Part shown: positions 29,954 through 38,444 of the stretch, piece after piece
Layout: each line of letters opens with the position of its first letter
Numbering within the stretch: the first letter of the stretch is position 1
Assembly: GCA_002887195.1 (NCBI GenBank)
Contig: PJAB01000107.1
Location: forward strand, 1 to 41,805
Reading direction: 5' to 3'
DNA length: 41,805 nt
From: Chrysochromulina parva
Taxonomy: Eukaryota; Haptophyta; Prymnesiales; Chrysochromulinaceae
The notes under the pieces: generated by a model
The model's database searches: none
Seen by the model: only the letters and a program-made list of their open reading frames with translations
Told to the model about the DNA's origin: nothing
Position numbers and translations under genes: made by a program

Positions 29954-29959
29954 TATAAA
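29954..29959 (+). promoter_or_regulatory. Candidate TATA box of the myotubularin gene
   Basis: TATAAA lies in an AT-rich 300-bp gap, about 126 bp upstream of the ATG at 30085. Nothing else is seen in 29789-30084. Confidence 0.45.
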
Positions 29960-30084
29960 TCTCTACCCCGACGTAGTACTAAAACCGTAAACCGGCTTCT
30001 GCTCACAGCTGGGCGCGAGTTTTGTAGCTTGATTTGACTTCAGACTTGTGAAAACTGAAATCAAATGTAATATGTATCAGTTGT

Positions 30085-31596
30085 ATGCCCAGGCGAGAGC
30101 GGCGTGGACGAGGAGCATTGGAATTCGGGGTGCGCGAAAGTCAAACTGTAACACAGGTGTCTGAGGTGTTCGCAAATGTGATCGTTGGCCGCGAACTTGC
30201 GGACTTTCGTCGGAAAATGAGCGACCTCCCGCAGGCTGCCAGCGCCGCCGAGGATGCACAGCCATCATCGAGGGACCTAGTCGCCGAGTACGCCCGCCTC
30301 GGCGTCGGCGGCCCGTCCTCGGAGTGGAAGCTCGACGAAACGTCGAATGCCTCCTTCGATATATGCACGACCTACTCGCGCTCCCTTGTAGTGCCAGTGG
30401 CGGCGACGAGCGAACATATGGCAGAGGTGGCGCGCTACCGCTCGCGTGGCCGGATGCCCGTGCTGTGCTGGCGGCAGATAAACGGCTCCACGGGCACGCT
30501 CATCCGCTGCGCGCAACCGGGACAGGGTCTGCTCCTCAAGACCTCCGCCGCAGACGAGGAGTGGATCAAGCTGCTGTGGCGCACGTCGGGCGCACGCAGC
30601 CTGGTGCTCTTCGACTCACGCTCCATGCTCGCCGCGTATGCCAACCGATTCCGCGGTGGCGGCGTCGAGGCCATCGGGAGGTATGGCATCCCTCGCGTCA
30701 ACTACTGCTCGATCCGCAACATCCACGTCGTGAAGAAGCTTGCGCACGAGCTTCGCACGTCACAATTCGCACGCGCAGGAGCCTCACACGAGCTTCGCGC
30801 GCCCAGGTCGAGTTCGGAGTGGCTGGGCGTGCAGGCACGTCTGCTCGACGCAAGCCTCAAGATGGCGGACTACCTCGAGGAAGGCTGCTGCGTCGTGCTT
30901 CATTGCTCCGACGGCTGGGACCGCACGTCGCAGATGAGCTCGCTTGCCCAGCTGATGCTCGACGCGCACTACCGCACGTGCCACGGCTTCGCGACGCTCG
31001 TCGAGAAGGAGTGGAGCGCCTTCGGCCACCGCTTCTGGATGCGCCGCTACTTGGGCCAGCCAATCTTCGCCCAATTCCTCGACGCGGTGGTACAGCTCCT
31101 CCGGCAGCATCCGACCGCCTTCGGGTTCAACGAGCGTTTCCTGAGCGATCTGCTCGCGATGCATGATGGGCGCTCGCTCCCCGAAGCAGACTCGCTCGGC
31201 AGAGACGCGCCCATCACGGCGCCCATACAGTACGCTCCTTTCGACTGCGACTCAGACCGCGAGCGGCTGCGAGCAGCAGACGCTCGAACCGTCGCCGCGC
31301 CGCCCACTGCGTGGGACCAGCTGCTAGCGCCGGAGCGCGCGCATCTGTACCGGAACCCCGAGCACGTGCTGCCGGCCGCGGACGCGCTGATGCTCCGGCC
31401 CGACTGCCGCGCGAGCAAGCTTCGCGTATGGGAGGCCTTGCTCGTGCCCACGCCGCGCGACCTCTCACGCAAGGCTCGGCCCTCGCCGACGGCCGCGCTC
31501 GTGCCGTGCTGTGCCGGCGGCACGGCGCATCGGCCTCTCCAGCTCGAAGGGGCCGAGGCCCAGAGCAAAGCCCCTCTCGAGTTTGAGATGACGTAG
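30085..31596 (+). CDS. Myotubularin-type phosphoinositide 3-phosphatase
   Basis: Encodes 503 residues from the ATG at 30085; a second ATG in better context at 30217 would give a protein 44 residues shorter. The myotubularin phosphatase fold begins with TTYSRSLVVP and YRSRGRMPVLCW. The active site is VVLHCSDGWDRTSQ, with Cys274 and Arg280 of the CX5R motif and the aspartates that mark PI3P and PI(3,5)P2 specificity, so it looks catalytically competent. LVEKEWSAFGHRF and GFNERFLSDLL are further family marks. The N-terminal PH-GRAM domain usual in the family is absent from this frame; it could lie in an unrecognised upstream exon, but I see none. The family clears PI3P from endosomes, the lipid bound by the FYVE-SYLF protein above. 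Confidence 0.94.
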   Translation: MPRRERRGRGALEFGVRESQTVTQVSEVFANVIVGRELADFRRKMSDLPQAASAAEDAQPSSRDLVAEYARLGVGGPSSEWKLDETSNASFDICTTYSRSLVVPVAATSEHMAEVARYRSRGRMPVLCWRQINGSTGTLIRCAQPGQGLLLKTSAADEEWIKLLWRTSGARSLVLFDSRSMLAAYANRFRGGGVEAIGRYGIPRVNYCSIRNIHVVKKLAHELRTSQFARAGASHELRAPRSSSEWLGVQARLLDASLKMADYLEEGCCVVLHCSDGWDRTSQMSSLAQLMLDAHYRTCHGFATLVEKEWSAFGHRFWMRRYLGQPIFAQFLDAVVQLLRQHPTAFGFNERFLSDLLAMHDGRSLPEADSLGRDAPITAPIQYAPFDCDSDRERLRAADARTVAAPPTAWDQLLAPERAHLYRNPEHVLPAADALMLRPDCRASKLRVWEALLVPTPRDLSRKARPSPTAALVPCCAGGTAHRPLQLEGAEAQSKAPLEFEMT

Positions 31597-31963
31597 GTGC
31601 AACACGAAGCGAAAATGGCGCTTGGCGGCGGACTAAAACTGTCGGGCCCGCGCGGGGCATCTCAGACGCCTGCGGCGGCGAAAACGTAAAAATTGCTGCT
31701 ATTTCTTTGGGATTTCTATCCAAAAATTCTATTTCTATGGCAGCGGACGGTGGGGCGTGGCAGCAGTGCCGCGGTCGCGTACCGATTAACGTTGTCCATT
31801 CCTGACGTACGTGAGCGTAGGTATGCTAAATGACCTCCCCCCGCGCTCCGTTGCGTTCGAGGTATTATGAAGAGTTCTCCGCTTGGCGACGGCGGAACGG
31901 ACCCCGGACCGGGCGTGCGTCGTCTGTCGATGCGGCGCCGCCGCCTGCGATCCGGGCGAGATC
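31597..31963. other. Convergent intergenic region
   Basis: This lies between the stops of the myotubularin gene (+) and the Ala-rich gene (-). An AT-rich patch at 31690-31740 has three copies of ATTTCT. No gene is seen. Confidence 0.45.
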
Positions 31964-32671
31964 TCACCTGCCTCGGGGCGTCATCACCAGGTTGATGCGC
32001 GCACTCATTACATCGCTCACATGGCGCCGGATACCCACGTGGGCGAGCGGAAGGCCGATGCCGCCGTGGGCCACCTCGGTGAAGCAGCCGCGCTGCTCGT
32101 GGTACAGAATCCACGGCCACCAGCGCTCCGCCGCTGAGTGCAGCGCCTCGGCCTCTGTAGCAAAGGTCTCCACGGTCCGGATGGATGAGACCACCTGGAA
32201 ACTTCCCGCAGAGGCCGCGACAAAACCTGCTGAGATTGCAGCCTTGCGCGACGCGAGCTGCGCAGCCCTCGAGGCTTCGGTGGCGGCCGCCTCAGCTGCT
32301 GCTGCTGAAGCCTTTGCTGCTGCAGCTTCTTGCTGCGCTGTCTGGAAGTCACTCGCCTCGGCCGCGATGGCCGCGGCACGCCTTGATGCCGCTCTGGCAT
32401 AGTCGGCCACCGCGTTCGCCTCGGCGCGCGCGCTGCGCTGTGCCTCGAATGCTTCGTCGGCAGCGTCAGCAGCTTTGGCAGCGGCCAGCTCCCTCTCGGC
32501 TAGAGCTCGCTCGACAGCGAAGCCCGCGGAGCGCGGCGTGAGCGGCTCGCCGGTATATGGCCGGCCGGGGATCACAAGCTGTGGGACGATGGCCATGCGA
32601 GAGGGCTCGTCAAGCGGAGCGTACCCCTCCACGACGATGGCTTGTACGTCCTTCTTCGAGTTGCCCATCAT
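31964..32671 (-). CDS. Small Ala-rich helical protein, unknown
   Basis: Encodes 235 residues from two adjacent ATGs; the frame upstream reaches only a TTG. Residues 1-60 (MMGNSKKDVQAIVVEGYAPL, PGRPYTGEPLTPRSAG) look like a small ordered segment. Residues 60-165 are an Ala/Glu/Arg helix, probably a coiled coil. The last 60 residues contain aromatic and cysteine-bearing sequence (WWPWILYHEQRGCF) and end TPRGR. No family is recognised and there is no clear targeting signal. It is head to head with the RedCAP-like gene, 189 bp away, so the two may be co-expressed; a plastid role would be speculation. Confidence 0.65.
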   Translation of the reverse strand: MMGNSKKDVQAIVVEGYAPLDEPSRMAIVPQLVIPGRPYTGEPLTPRSAGFAVERALAERELAAAKAADAADEAFEAQRSARAEANAVADYARAASRRAAAIAAEASDFQTAQQEAAAAKASAAAAEAAATEASRAAQLASRKAAISAGFVAASAGSFQVVSSIRTVETFATEAEALHSAAERWWPWILYHEQRGCFTEVAHGGIGLPLAHVGIRRHVSDVMSARINLVMTPRGR

Positions 32672-32860
32672 TCGACGAAACAATGTTCACAGCTAGTTTG
32701 ACCCCAGAAAGTCCTTGCTGAACATTTCAGTGTCCCAGGTTTCGCTCTTTTCTTATTCGCGGATTCGATCGCAAGAACGAAGGCAGTCTCGTTTTTCGAG
32801 TCGCTTCCACGAAGTTGCATCTCTCTTCCCCGAAGGTTCCCGCACGGCAGCACCCTCATC
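32672..32860. promoter_or_regulatory. Divergent promoter, Ala-rich and RedCAP-like genes
   Basis: 189 bp separate the ATGs of the two genes. It is locally T-rich and C-rich, with no TATA box. It must contain or overlap both promoters. Confidence 0.45.
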
Positions 32861-33727
32861 ATGCTATCCCTCGCCTCCGCTTCCGTCTCCTTCAACCCGG
32901 TCCAGGCAGTAATTACGAAGATCACCCAGATCGGCATCGTTGGCTTTGACAAGCGGGAATTCGCCTCATCGGTTGCCAGCCTCTCTCCGAAGGTGGCCGT
33001 CGACAAGGTTATCACGCGCGTCGCGCAGAGCCTCGTCATGCAGGCGAATCCTGATATGCCCAATTCGAAGTATATCGGCGACTACGGTTTCGACCCGCTC
33101 TCGCTCGGTAACGAGGAGAACTTCTCATTCATGCGCGAGGCCGAGATCAAGCACGGGCGGCTCGCGATGCTCGCTGCCATCGCATGGCCGTTGCAGGAGA
33201 TTTTCAACCCCATTGCTGTCGATCTGCTCTCGAGCAACGGTGTGAACGTCAAGGACGTGCTGATCGAGAGTGGCGGCGCATCACCCTCGGTGCTCAATGG
33301 CGGCCTATTCCAGAACGAGATCTTCCCTGCCCTCCTCCTCTTCTTCGTTGGCTGCTCGGTCCTGGAGGAAAGCGACCTGAACAATCGCAAGGCCATGGGC
33401 TTCGGCTTCAACGAGTACGCAAAGAGCTTTTCGGGCGGCTTTGGCCGCACGCCGGGCAACTTTGGCTTCGACCCGCTCAACCTTTACCGCCCCCTTTCGC
33501 CCGCGGACAAGGCCTCCGCGCAGGAGCGCGAGCTCATGAACGGCCGCTTCGCGATGCTTGCGGTCGGTAGCTACGTCGCCACCGAGTTCTTCGGTCAGAC
33601 GACGATCGTGCGCGCGACGCCGGCGCTCTTTGAGCCGCTGATTTTCCAGCCGTGGTTCCGCTCATTCATGGACTCCTCATTTGACGTGTCTAGCATGGAT
33701 GGCTCGATCAATGGCGTCGCCTTTTAA
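32861..33727 (+). CDS. Chlorophyll-binding antenna protein, RedCAP-like
   Basis: Encodes 288 residues from a true ATG. The first 60 residues hold a plastid presequence. The LHC fold then has three helices: helix 1 with EIKHGRLAMLA (around residue 95), helix 2 with PALLLFFVG, and helix 3 with ELMNGRFAMLAVG (around residue 224). The charged Glu and Arg of helices 1 and 3 pair and ligate chlorophyll. GDYGFDPLSL precedes helix 1 and GNFGFDPLNL precedes helix 3. The segment LNGGLFQNEIFP and the ending TPALFEPLI...MDGSINGVAF fit RedCAPs, a branch restricted to red algae and red-derived plastids, better than ordinary FCP antennas. The LHC superfamily is secure; the RedCAP branch is from memory of the family. 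Confidence 0.88.
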   Translation: MLSLASASVSFNPVQAVITKITQIGIVGFDKREFASSVASLSPKVAVDKVITRVAQSLVMQANPDMPNSKYIGDYGFDPLSLGNEENFSFMREAEIKHGRLAMLAAIAWPLQEIFNPIAVDLLSSNGVNVKDVLIESGGASPSVLNGGLFQNEIFPALLLFFVGCSVLEESDLNNRKAMGFGFNEYAKSFSGGFGRTPGNFGFDPLNLYRPLSPADKASAQERELMNGRFAMLAVGSYVATEFFGQTTIVRATPALFEPLIFQPWFRSFMDSSFDVSSMDGSINGVAF

Positions 33728-34223
33728 AGAGCAAGCATGCATAACACCGCCATGTTAGAGTCTGTCCCAGAGTAATCTCCAGAGAGTGTCCCCTGAGCCC
33801 GAAGCACCCCGCAGTCTTCTGACTTACTTTGGGTGAGAAAGAGGAGAAACTCAAGGAGCGATGGGTCTTGGAACAGCGGCACGAATTCGAAATAGAACAG
33901 CGCGGTCGGACGGGCGTTCAGCGCGCGCGACGATAATATTGCGAGGCGCGAGGAGGTGCGTGTGTCCGTGTGAATCTGTGAAAGCTCTCTAGCTGCAGCT
34001 GTTCAACACATACGCGTTACACGCGCAGTCGACCTCTGGACCACTAGAACTATGTTAGAACTATGTAAGCACAGGAGTTAAATCCACGTTGGGTGGCCGG
34101 TACACGACCCAGATTGAGGAGCGCGAGCGAGCTAGCATGAGCGAGCGAGCGAATCGTGCAAGACGGCGCTTCATACCTGTATTCTCTTCACGGCTCTGAT
34201 GCTTACGTGTTGTGTGTATTAAC
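33728..34223. other. Intergenic region with a short tandem repeat
   Basis: This is the 3' flank of the antenna gene and the promoter of the TBC gene. The 11-mer TAGAACTATGT occurs twice in perfect tandem at 34045-34055 and 34056-34066. A GCGA-rich stretch lies at 34120-34152. No gene is seen. Confidence 0.5.
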
Positions 34224-35546
34224 ATGAATACGCCTTTTCACGAGGGCTCGAGACTGCAGGGCACTGATCGACTGATGTCGGACAACGATGAGTATGAAAG
34301 CTACGACGCCTACGGCTTCCCGACGACGCAGGACTACGTGCCCTCTTCGCACGTGGCGCCACTCGGCAAGCATCAGGAGCGCTGGGCAAGATTCTGGTGG
34401 GGTGAGACCAGCGGCGGCCGCAATTCACTTCCAGAGAGCGTACGCAAGTCCGCTCGACTCCGAGCTCTCGTGTTCAGTGGAGTTCCCGTCGCATTCCGAG
34501 GTGTCGTCTGGTGTGAACTACTCGGCGTGAGTGCCATCCGAAGGAAGCATCCGGACGGCTACTACCAATCGCTGCACAGCGAGGCGGCGGGCGGCGATGA
34601 CTTGGATCATCGAGCCGCTACCCAAGTCGCCAAAGATGTGGATCGCACTTGGCCACAACATCGCTGGCTCAATCGAGAAGCGTTGTACCGCGTCCTGGTC
34701 GCGTACGCACGGCGCAACCAAGACGTGGGCTACTGCCAGGGCCTCAACTCGGTCGTCGGCACGCTGCTGCTGTTCATGGGTGAGGAGGACGCCTTTTGGT
34801 GCCTCACACAGCTCGTCGAGGCGCGATTGGCGCGCGGCTTTTGGTCCTCGACGTTGTGGCGGTGCCGTGCCGAGCAAGAGGTGCTCAAGGCGCTCCTAGC
34901 ACGTCGTGAGCCCACCATTACGCGGCAGCTCGAGGCGTCGCGCATTGCCCTTGAGCTCTTCTCGACCGGCTGGTGGCTCACTTTGTTTGTGTCGGACCTG
35001 CCGCTCGAGACGGCGCTCCGAGTTTGGGAGGTCCTCATGCTCGCCGACGGCGATGCCGGCACGAGTGCCGACGATGGAGCCTTCGGGATGGACGTGTTGC
35101 TCGCCGCCTCCATGGCGCTGCTCGCCATGCGACGTCCTGAGCTGCGACGCGGCGGTGCTGTGGAGATGAGCATGGCCATGCGCGAGGGGCCACGCTCGCT
35201 ACAGCCCGACACTGCCGCCGGCCGCGCCTTTCTCGCACGCTTCCACTCTGAGCTCGTGTGGCTCCGGCAGGTAGTGCCGACAGCGCTGCTCCGCCGCCAC
35301 GCAATCGCCAAGGTGCAGCGCCGGCTTGCGCTCGTTCAGAGGGTGAGGGAGGGCACGGCGACGACCGCAGAGCTGCATGCCGACGCATCCGTGCACGAGA
35401 CAGTCGCCGTAGGCGAGGCTACGTGGCTGCTCTACAGCGTCGCACGCCTGCTGCCGTCCATACCCAGTCCGATACCCAGTCCGAGGATGAAGGAGAATGC
35501 GCCTTCTCAACTGGTACAAGGTGGTGCTATCGAATTATCGAAGTGA
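34224..35546 (+). CDS. TBC-domain Rab GTPase-activating protein
   Basis: Encodes 440 residues from the ATG at 34224; the ATG at 34275 (MSDNDEY) is an alternative. Residues 1-75 are an acidic, Tyr-rich leader. The TBC domain runs about 85-320: RALVFSGVPVAFRGVVW, then the arginine finger Arg141 in the KDVDRTWPQH (IxxDxxRT) motif, then the glutamine finger Gln172 in VGYCQGLN. Both catalytic fingers are present, so it should accelerate GTP hydrolysis by a Rab. A later FSTGWWLTLFVSDLPLETALRVWEVL block is also typical. The remaining 110 residues are helical with a Pro/Ser end. The target Rab cannot be told. Confidence 0.94.
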   Translation: MNTPFHEGSRLQGTDRLMSDNDEYESYDAYGFPTTQDYVPSSHVAPLGKHQERWARFWWGETSGGRNSLPESVRKSARLRALVFSGVPVAFRGVVWCELLGVSAIRRKHPDGYYQSLHSEAAGGDDLDHRAATQVAKDVDRTWPQHRWLNREALYRVLVAYARRNQDVGYCQGLNSVVGTLLLFMGEEDAFWCLTQLVEARLARGFWSSTLWRCRAEQEVLKALLARREPTITRQLEASRIALELFSTGWWLTLFVSDLPLETALRVWEVLMLADGDAGTSADDGAFGMDVLLAASMALLAMRRPELRRGGAVEMSMAMREGPRSLQPDTAAGRAFLARFHSELVWLRQVVPTALLRRHAIAKVQRRLALVQRVREGTATTAELHADASVHETVAVGEATWLLYSVARLLPSIPSPIPSPRMKENAPSQLVQGGAIELSK

Positions 35547-35876
35547 TTCGAGACAAGTAGCAGAGCCAAGGGGTGCCCCGCCCCGCGTTAGAGATTATCG
35601 AGCGTTGCGCCCCCCCTCCCCCGCCCGCGCGCCCCGCGCCCCTGCGCGTGTGCGCCCGTGCGGGTCGGGCGCACCTCCGGGGCTCCGCACCAGCCCGGAG
35701 CCCCTGCCGGGGGCGCGGGCCGCGCGCGGGGGCCACGGCGCGCCACGCGCGGCCCGCGCGTCTCAACGCTCCGACGGTGTACTATCGGTGTCGGTGTAGG
35801 CTTGGGTTTCGGCAGCTTGAGGCGATCCCAAACGCAATGTTTACCTTCGGGTCTGATGAAAGACTCTCTCCCACAC
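35547..35876. other. Convergent intergenic region with clustered hairpins
   Basis: This lies between the stops of the TBC gene (+) and the cyclophilin gene (-). It is extremely GC-rich at 35610-35760, where three perfect hairpins stand back to back; these are listed separately. No protein gene is supported. Confidence 0.5.
35600..35771. repeat. Three perfect hairpins closed by an outer 8-bp stem
   Basis: Hairpin 1: 35650-35658 with 35666-35674 (GTGCGCCCG/CGGGCGCAC, 7-nt loop). Hairpin 2: 35679-35687 with 35696-35704 (GGGGCTCCG/CGGAGCCCC, 8-nt loop). Hairpin 3: 35713-35726 with 35746-35759 (GCGCGGGCCGCGCG and its complement, 19-nt loop). Outer stem: GAGCGTTG at 35600-35607 with CAACGCTC at 35764-35771. 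All arms are exact complements. The set could fold like a cloverleaf of about 170 nt in RNA or single-stranded DNA. It may be a two-sided terminator, a structured non-coding RNA, or GC-driven chance. Confidence 0.6.
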
Positions 35877-36626
35877 CTACGAGACGGGCAGCTCACCTGC
35901 CGCCTCGATGCTCACCTTCTGAACGGGCACCTGCCGAGTCGTCTTTACGGGCACTTGCTCGATCATTCGCACCACATTCATGCCGGCGCTCACTCGGCCA
36001 AAGGCTTCGTACCGGCCGTCGAGAAATCCAGCATCGTCAGGCAGCTGGATGAGGAAGCGCGTATCGCTCTGGCCGCTGTTGCCGCCGACGCCGGTGTTGA
36101 CCATGCTCACCATGCCCGCGACGTTGTGCTTGATCAGATAATTGTCGTGGGCAAACGGCTGGTCTCCATAGATCGAGGAGTGACCCGGCACCTCGCCCGC
36201 CTGCATGACGAGGCCAGAGAGGATCTTGAAGAAGCTCGAGCCCTGGTACCCGTAGCCCTTCTCGCCAGTGCACAGTGCGCGAAAGTTCTCTGCTGCACGC
36301 GGAGCAACCTCTCCGTACAAATCTATGGCGATGCGACCAGCTGGGCTACCATCGATGGCGACATCGAGGTAGCACCGTGAGGTCACCTTGGGCGGCGTAA
36401 CCATCACGTCGATTGTTGCTGCCGTGGCGTCCTTGAGCACAAGCTTACCATCCTCGCCAACTCGCTCCGCAAGAGGAGGAGCAGCAGCAGAAGCTGGGCG
36501 AATCTGCCACGCTGAAGCCGCTGCCAATGCGCTGCCAGCGACAGCCCTCCGAGGCCAGCCTCGAATGGGTGACGCGGCGCCAGCCGCGACGGCAATGCTG
36601 ATCGCGACGGCCGCTCGAAGCTTCAT
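35877..36626 (-). CDS. Cyclophilin-type peptidyl-prolyl isomerase, probably thylakoid-lumen
   Basis: Encodes 249 residues from the first true ATG that fits; the open frame extends upstream into the neighbour's 3' end and should be ignored. Residues 1-20 (MKLRAAVAISIAVAAGAASP) look like an ER signal peptide, the first step of import into a secondary plastid. A twin arginine at 26-27 (WPRRAVAGSALAAASA) followed by a hydrophobic run and RPASA fits a Tat lumen signal. The cyclophilin domain spans about 80-245 (ENFRALCTGEKGYGYQGS, GMVSMVNTG, LDGRYEAFGRV). The key catalytic arginine of the family (Arg55 in human CypA) is replaced by Lys134 in FFKILSG, and the active-site Phe60 by Leu, so isomerase activity may be weak. 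Confidence 0.9.
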   Translation of the reverse strand: MKLRAAVAISIAVAAGAASPIRGWPRRAVAGSALAAASAWQIRPASAAAPPLAERVGEDGKLVLKDATAATIDVMVTPPKVTSRCYLDVAIDGSPAGRIAIDLYGEVAPRAAENFRALCTGEKGYGYQGSSFFKILSGLVMQAGEVPGHSSIYGDQPFAHDNYLIKHNVAGMVSMVNTGVGGNSGQSDTRFLIQLPDDAGFLDGRYEAFGRVSAGMNVVRMIEQVPVKTTRQVPVQKVSIEAAGELPVS

Positions 36627-36723
36627 TAGCAAGGTGACGGTCGCGGTGTGAATTGGCGGTAAAATCTCGCCTCGATCTTCATTTGAGACACTGAAAAGCT
36701 GGGCATCAGTCCCGTCTCGCCGA

Positions 36724-38202
36724 TCAATTAAACCCGCTCGACGGGCGCCAGCAACCGAGGCTGTCGGAGAGCGTCCCGTTCGGCACGTACTGCCACGGGC
36801 ATTCGAAGAGGCGGTGTGCGTAGACATTCTGGCAGAGCTGGCGGCTGAGCAGGGTGCTGCCGCCCTGCTCGATTGGGCAGCGCAGAAAGGGTAGCTTGAG
36901 GCTTTGGTGGTTAGCCGATGTCTCCGGGTGATAGCGGCACAGGTACTGCTTGCGCGGCACCTTCTTCCACAGGGGCTGCACATCAGCAATGGCCTGCTTG
37001 TACAGGGCGACGCGATGCTGGAAGGGCTCGCCGAGCTCCTTGAGCTTCTCGGCGAAGCGCTTCGAGTACCGGTCGTACATGGCGTGATCGCGCTGGGCGA
37101 CCTTCATCACAGCCTCGCGGCACTTTTCCATGTCGGGGCAGACCGATTTGTTGTTGCCTTTGAAGCCGCCCTTCTGATTGGGCCTGTTGCGCTTGTAGAG
37201 CATGAGAGGCAGGCCGACCAAGTCATGCGCGAGCAGCAGCGATTCGTCAAAGTGCTCCATGGTGCTCACGATGGCGAAGGCGTCGAGAAAGTTGGTCAGC
37301 TTCTGCATCTGCTCCTCGGGCGTCTTGCCGATCACGCCGTTCGACATGTAGTACGCCTTGTACTGTTCCACATGGTACTCCGCCGCCATGGCGGCCATGC
37401 TCTGAATCATCATCGTCGACTGCAGGTTAGGCACCCTCTCCACCCACTCGATGAAGTTCCTCCCAAAGGCGGCGGGGCTCTCCCTCTGCCGGAATGCGAC
37501 TCCCCATCGGAAGAAGGAGAGGTAGTAGTCGAGAGGTTCGCGCACGCGCGTCATGAGCACGAGCGGGCAGTCGATGCCGCCTTGTTTGTACATCTTTTCG
37601 AGCTCCCGTAGCCCGGGCAGCACCGTCTGCGCCATTTCCACCCAGCCGAAGTGCGCCTCAATGAGCAGCAGCTGATCGGGCGCCTCGCCCTTGGCGATCG
37701 CCACCTCGGCCGTCTTTCGCAGCAGTCGGTAGTCCTGGTTCCAATACATTTGCGTGTAGCCCTGGTAGAGCGCGTAACCCATGCGCTCGTGCTCGAGCAA
37801 GAGGTCGCGCACTGAAGAGCCGCCGTTCTTGTGCACGTGGCGATCCACCAGGATCGCGCACCGCCGCGGGTGCCTACTCAGATATGGCGGCAGCGTCGCG
37901 TTGCGCGGGATCTGGTCGAGGCGAGGAAGCTGCTCTCCTCGCGCCCACGGCAGCACCGCATTATCCCGTGTACCCGACCTGCAGCCAATGTCATCAGAAG
38001 CGCGTGGTGCTGCCGCCCTTTGCTCGGCCAGACGCTTGGCGCGACGCTCGGATGCGAAGCCGCCTTCGCGAAGGCCACCCGCGCCCTTGCCCTTGCCGAT
38101 CCTGGCGAGATGACGCGCACGCCTTCGTGCAGCGATCTCTTCAGCGTCTCGCATCACTGCTTTGGCCTCTTTCGTCACGGCTTCAGCATCGAGACGCCGC
38201 AT
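36724..38202 (-). CDS. Sulfotransferase family protein
   Basis: Encodes 492 residues from the ATG at 38200-38202; the frame is open further up only from a GTG, so a short upstream exon is possible. Residues 1-70 are basic and Ala/Arg-rich. The PAPS-binding loop is at about 119-133 (RHVHKNGGSSVRDLL), in the place of the usual K-x-x-x-T/S loop. The second PAPS site is at about 216-228 (TRVREPLDYYLSFF), matching the R-x-P...S pattern of carbohydrate sulfotransferases. LFECPWQ near the end and several Cys fit a Golgi-lumen enzyme. No membrane anchor is seen from this start, which is unusual and supports a missing first exon. The acceptor is unknown; it may modify surface polysaccharides or glycoproteins. 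Confidence 0.82.
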   Translation of the reverse strand: MRRLDAEAVTKEAKAVMRDAEEIAARRRARHLARIGKGKGAGGLREGGFASERRAKRLAEQRAAAPRASDDIGCRSGTRDNAVLPWARGEQLPRLDQIPRNATLPPYLSRHPRRCAILVDRHVHKNGGSSVRDLLLEHERMGYALYQGYTQMYWNQDYRLLRKTAEVAIAKGEAPDQLLLIEAHFGWVEMAQTVLPGLRELEKMYKQGGIDCPLVLMTRVREPLDYYLSFFRWGVAFRQRESPAAFGRNFIEWVERVPNLQSTMMIQSMAAMAAEYHVEQYKAYYMSNGVIGKTPEEQMQKLTNFLDAFAIVSTMEHFDESLLLAHDLVGLPLMLYKRNRPNQKGGFKGNNKSVCPDMEKCREAVMKVAQRDHAMYDRYSKRFAEKLKELGEPFQHRVALYKQAIADVQPLWKKVPRKQYLCRYHPETSANHQSLKLPFLRCPIEQGGSTLLSRQLCQNVYAHRLFECPWQYVPNGTLSDSLGCWRPSSGFN

Positions 38203-38444
38203 CGAACGGCGATTCGGCGTCTCATTATTACATGTACGAGTGCGCGCGGCGCTCAAGACGTGTCTTTGTGAACGGTATCCTGTGAATAGTTTTCTGCCGT
38301 GCCACACCCGCTGTTCTCAGCTTCTCACGTTCTCACATGCGCTCGCAACTCGAACTCCCAGGATCCCAGCCACAACGCACCAAGCGTCCACTCGCGCGAC
38401 GGGCGGCGACTCGCATCTCCTCGCCTGCTACGCTCCGCTCCTCC

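Noticed and set aside
36627..36989. Upstream extension of the cyclophilin frame
   Set aside because: It overlaps the 3' coding end of the sulfotransferase gene and has no targeting logic; the ATG at 36626 gives a signal peptide.
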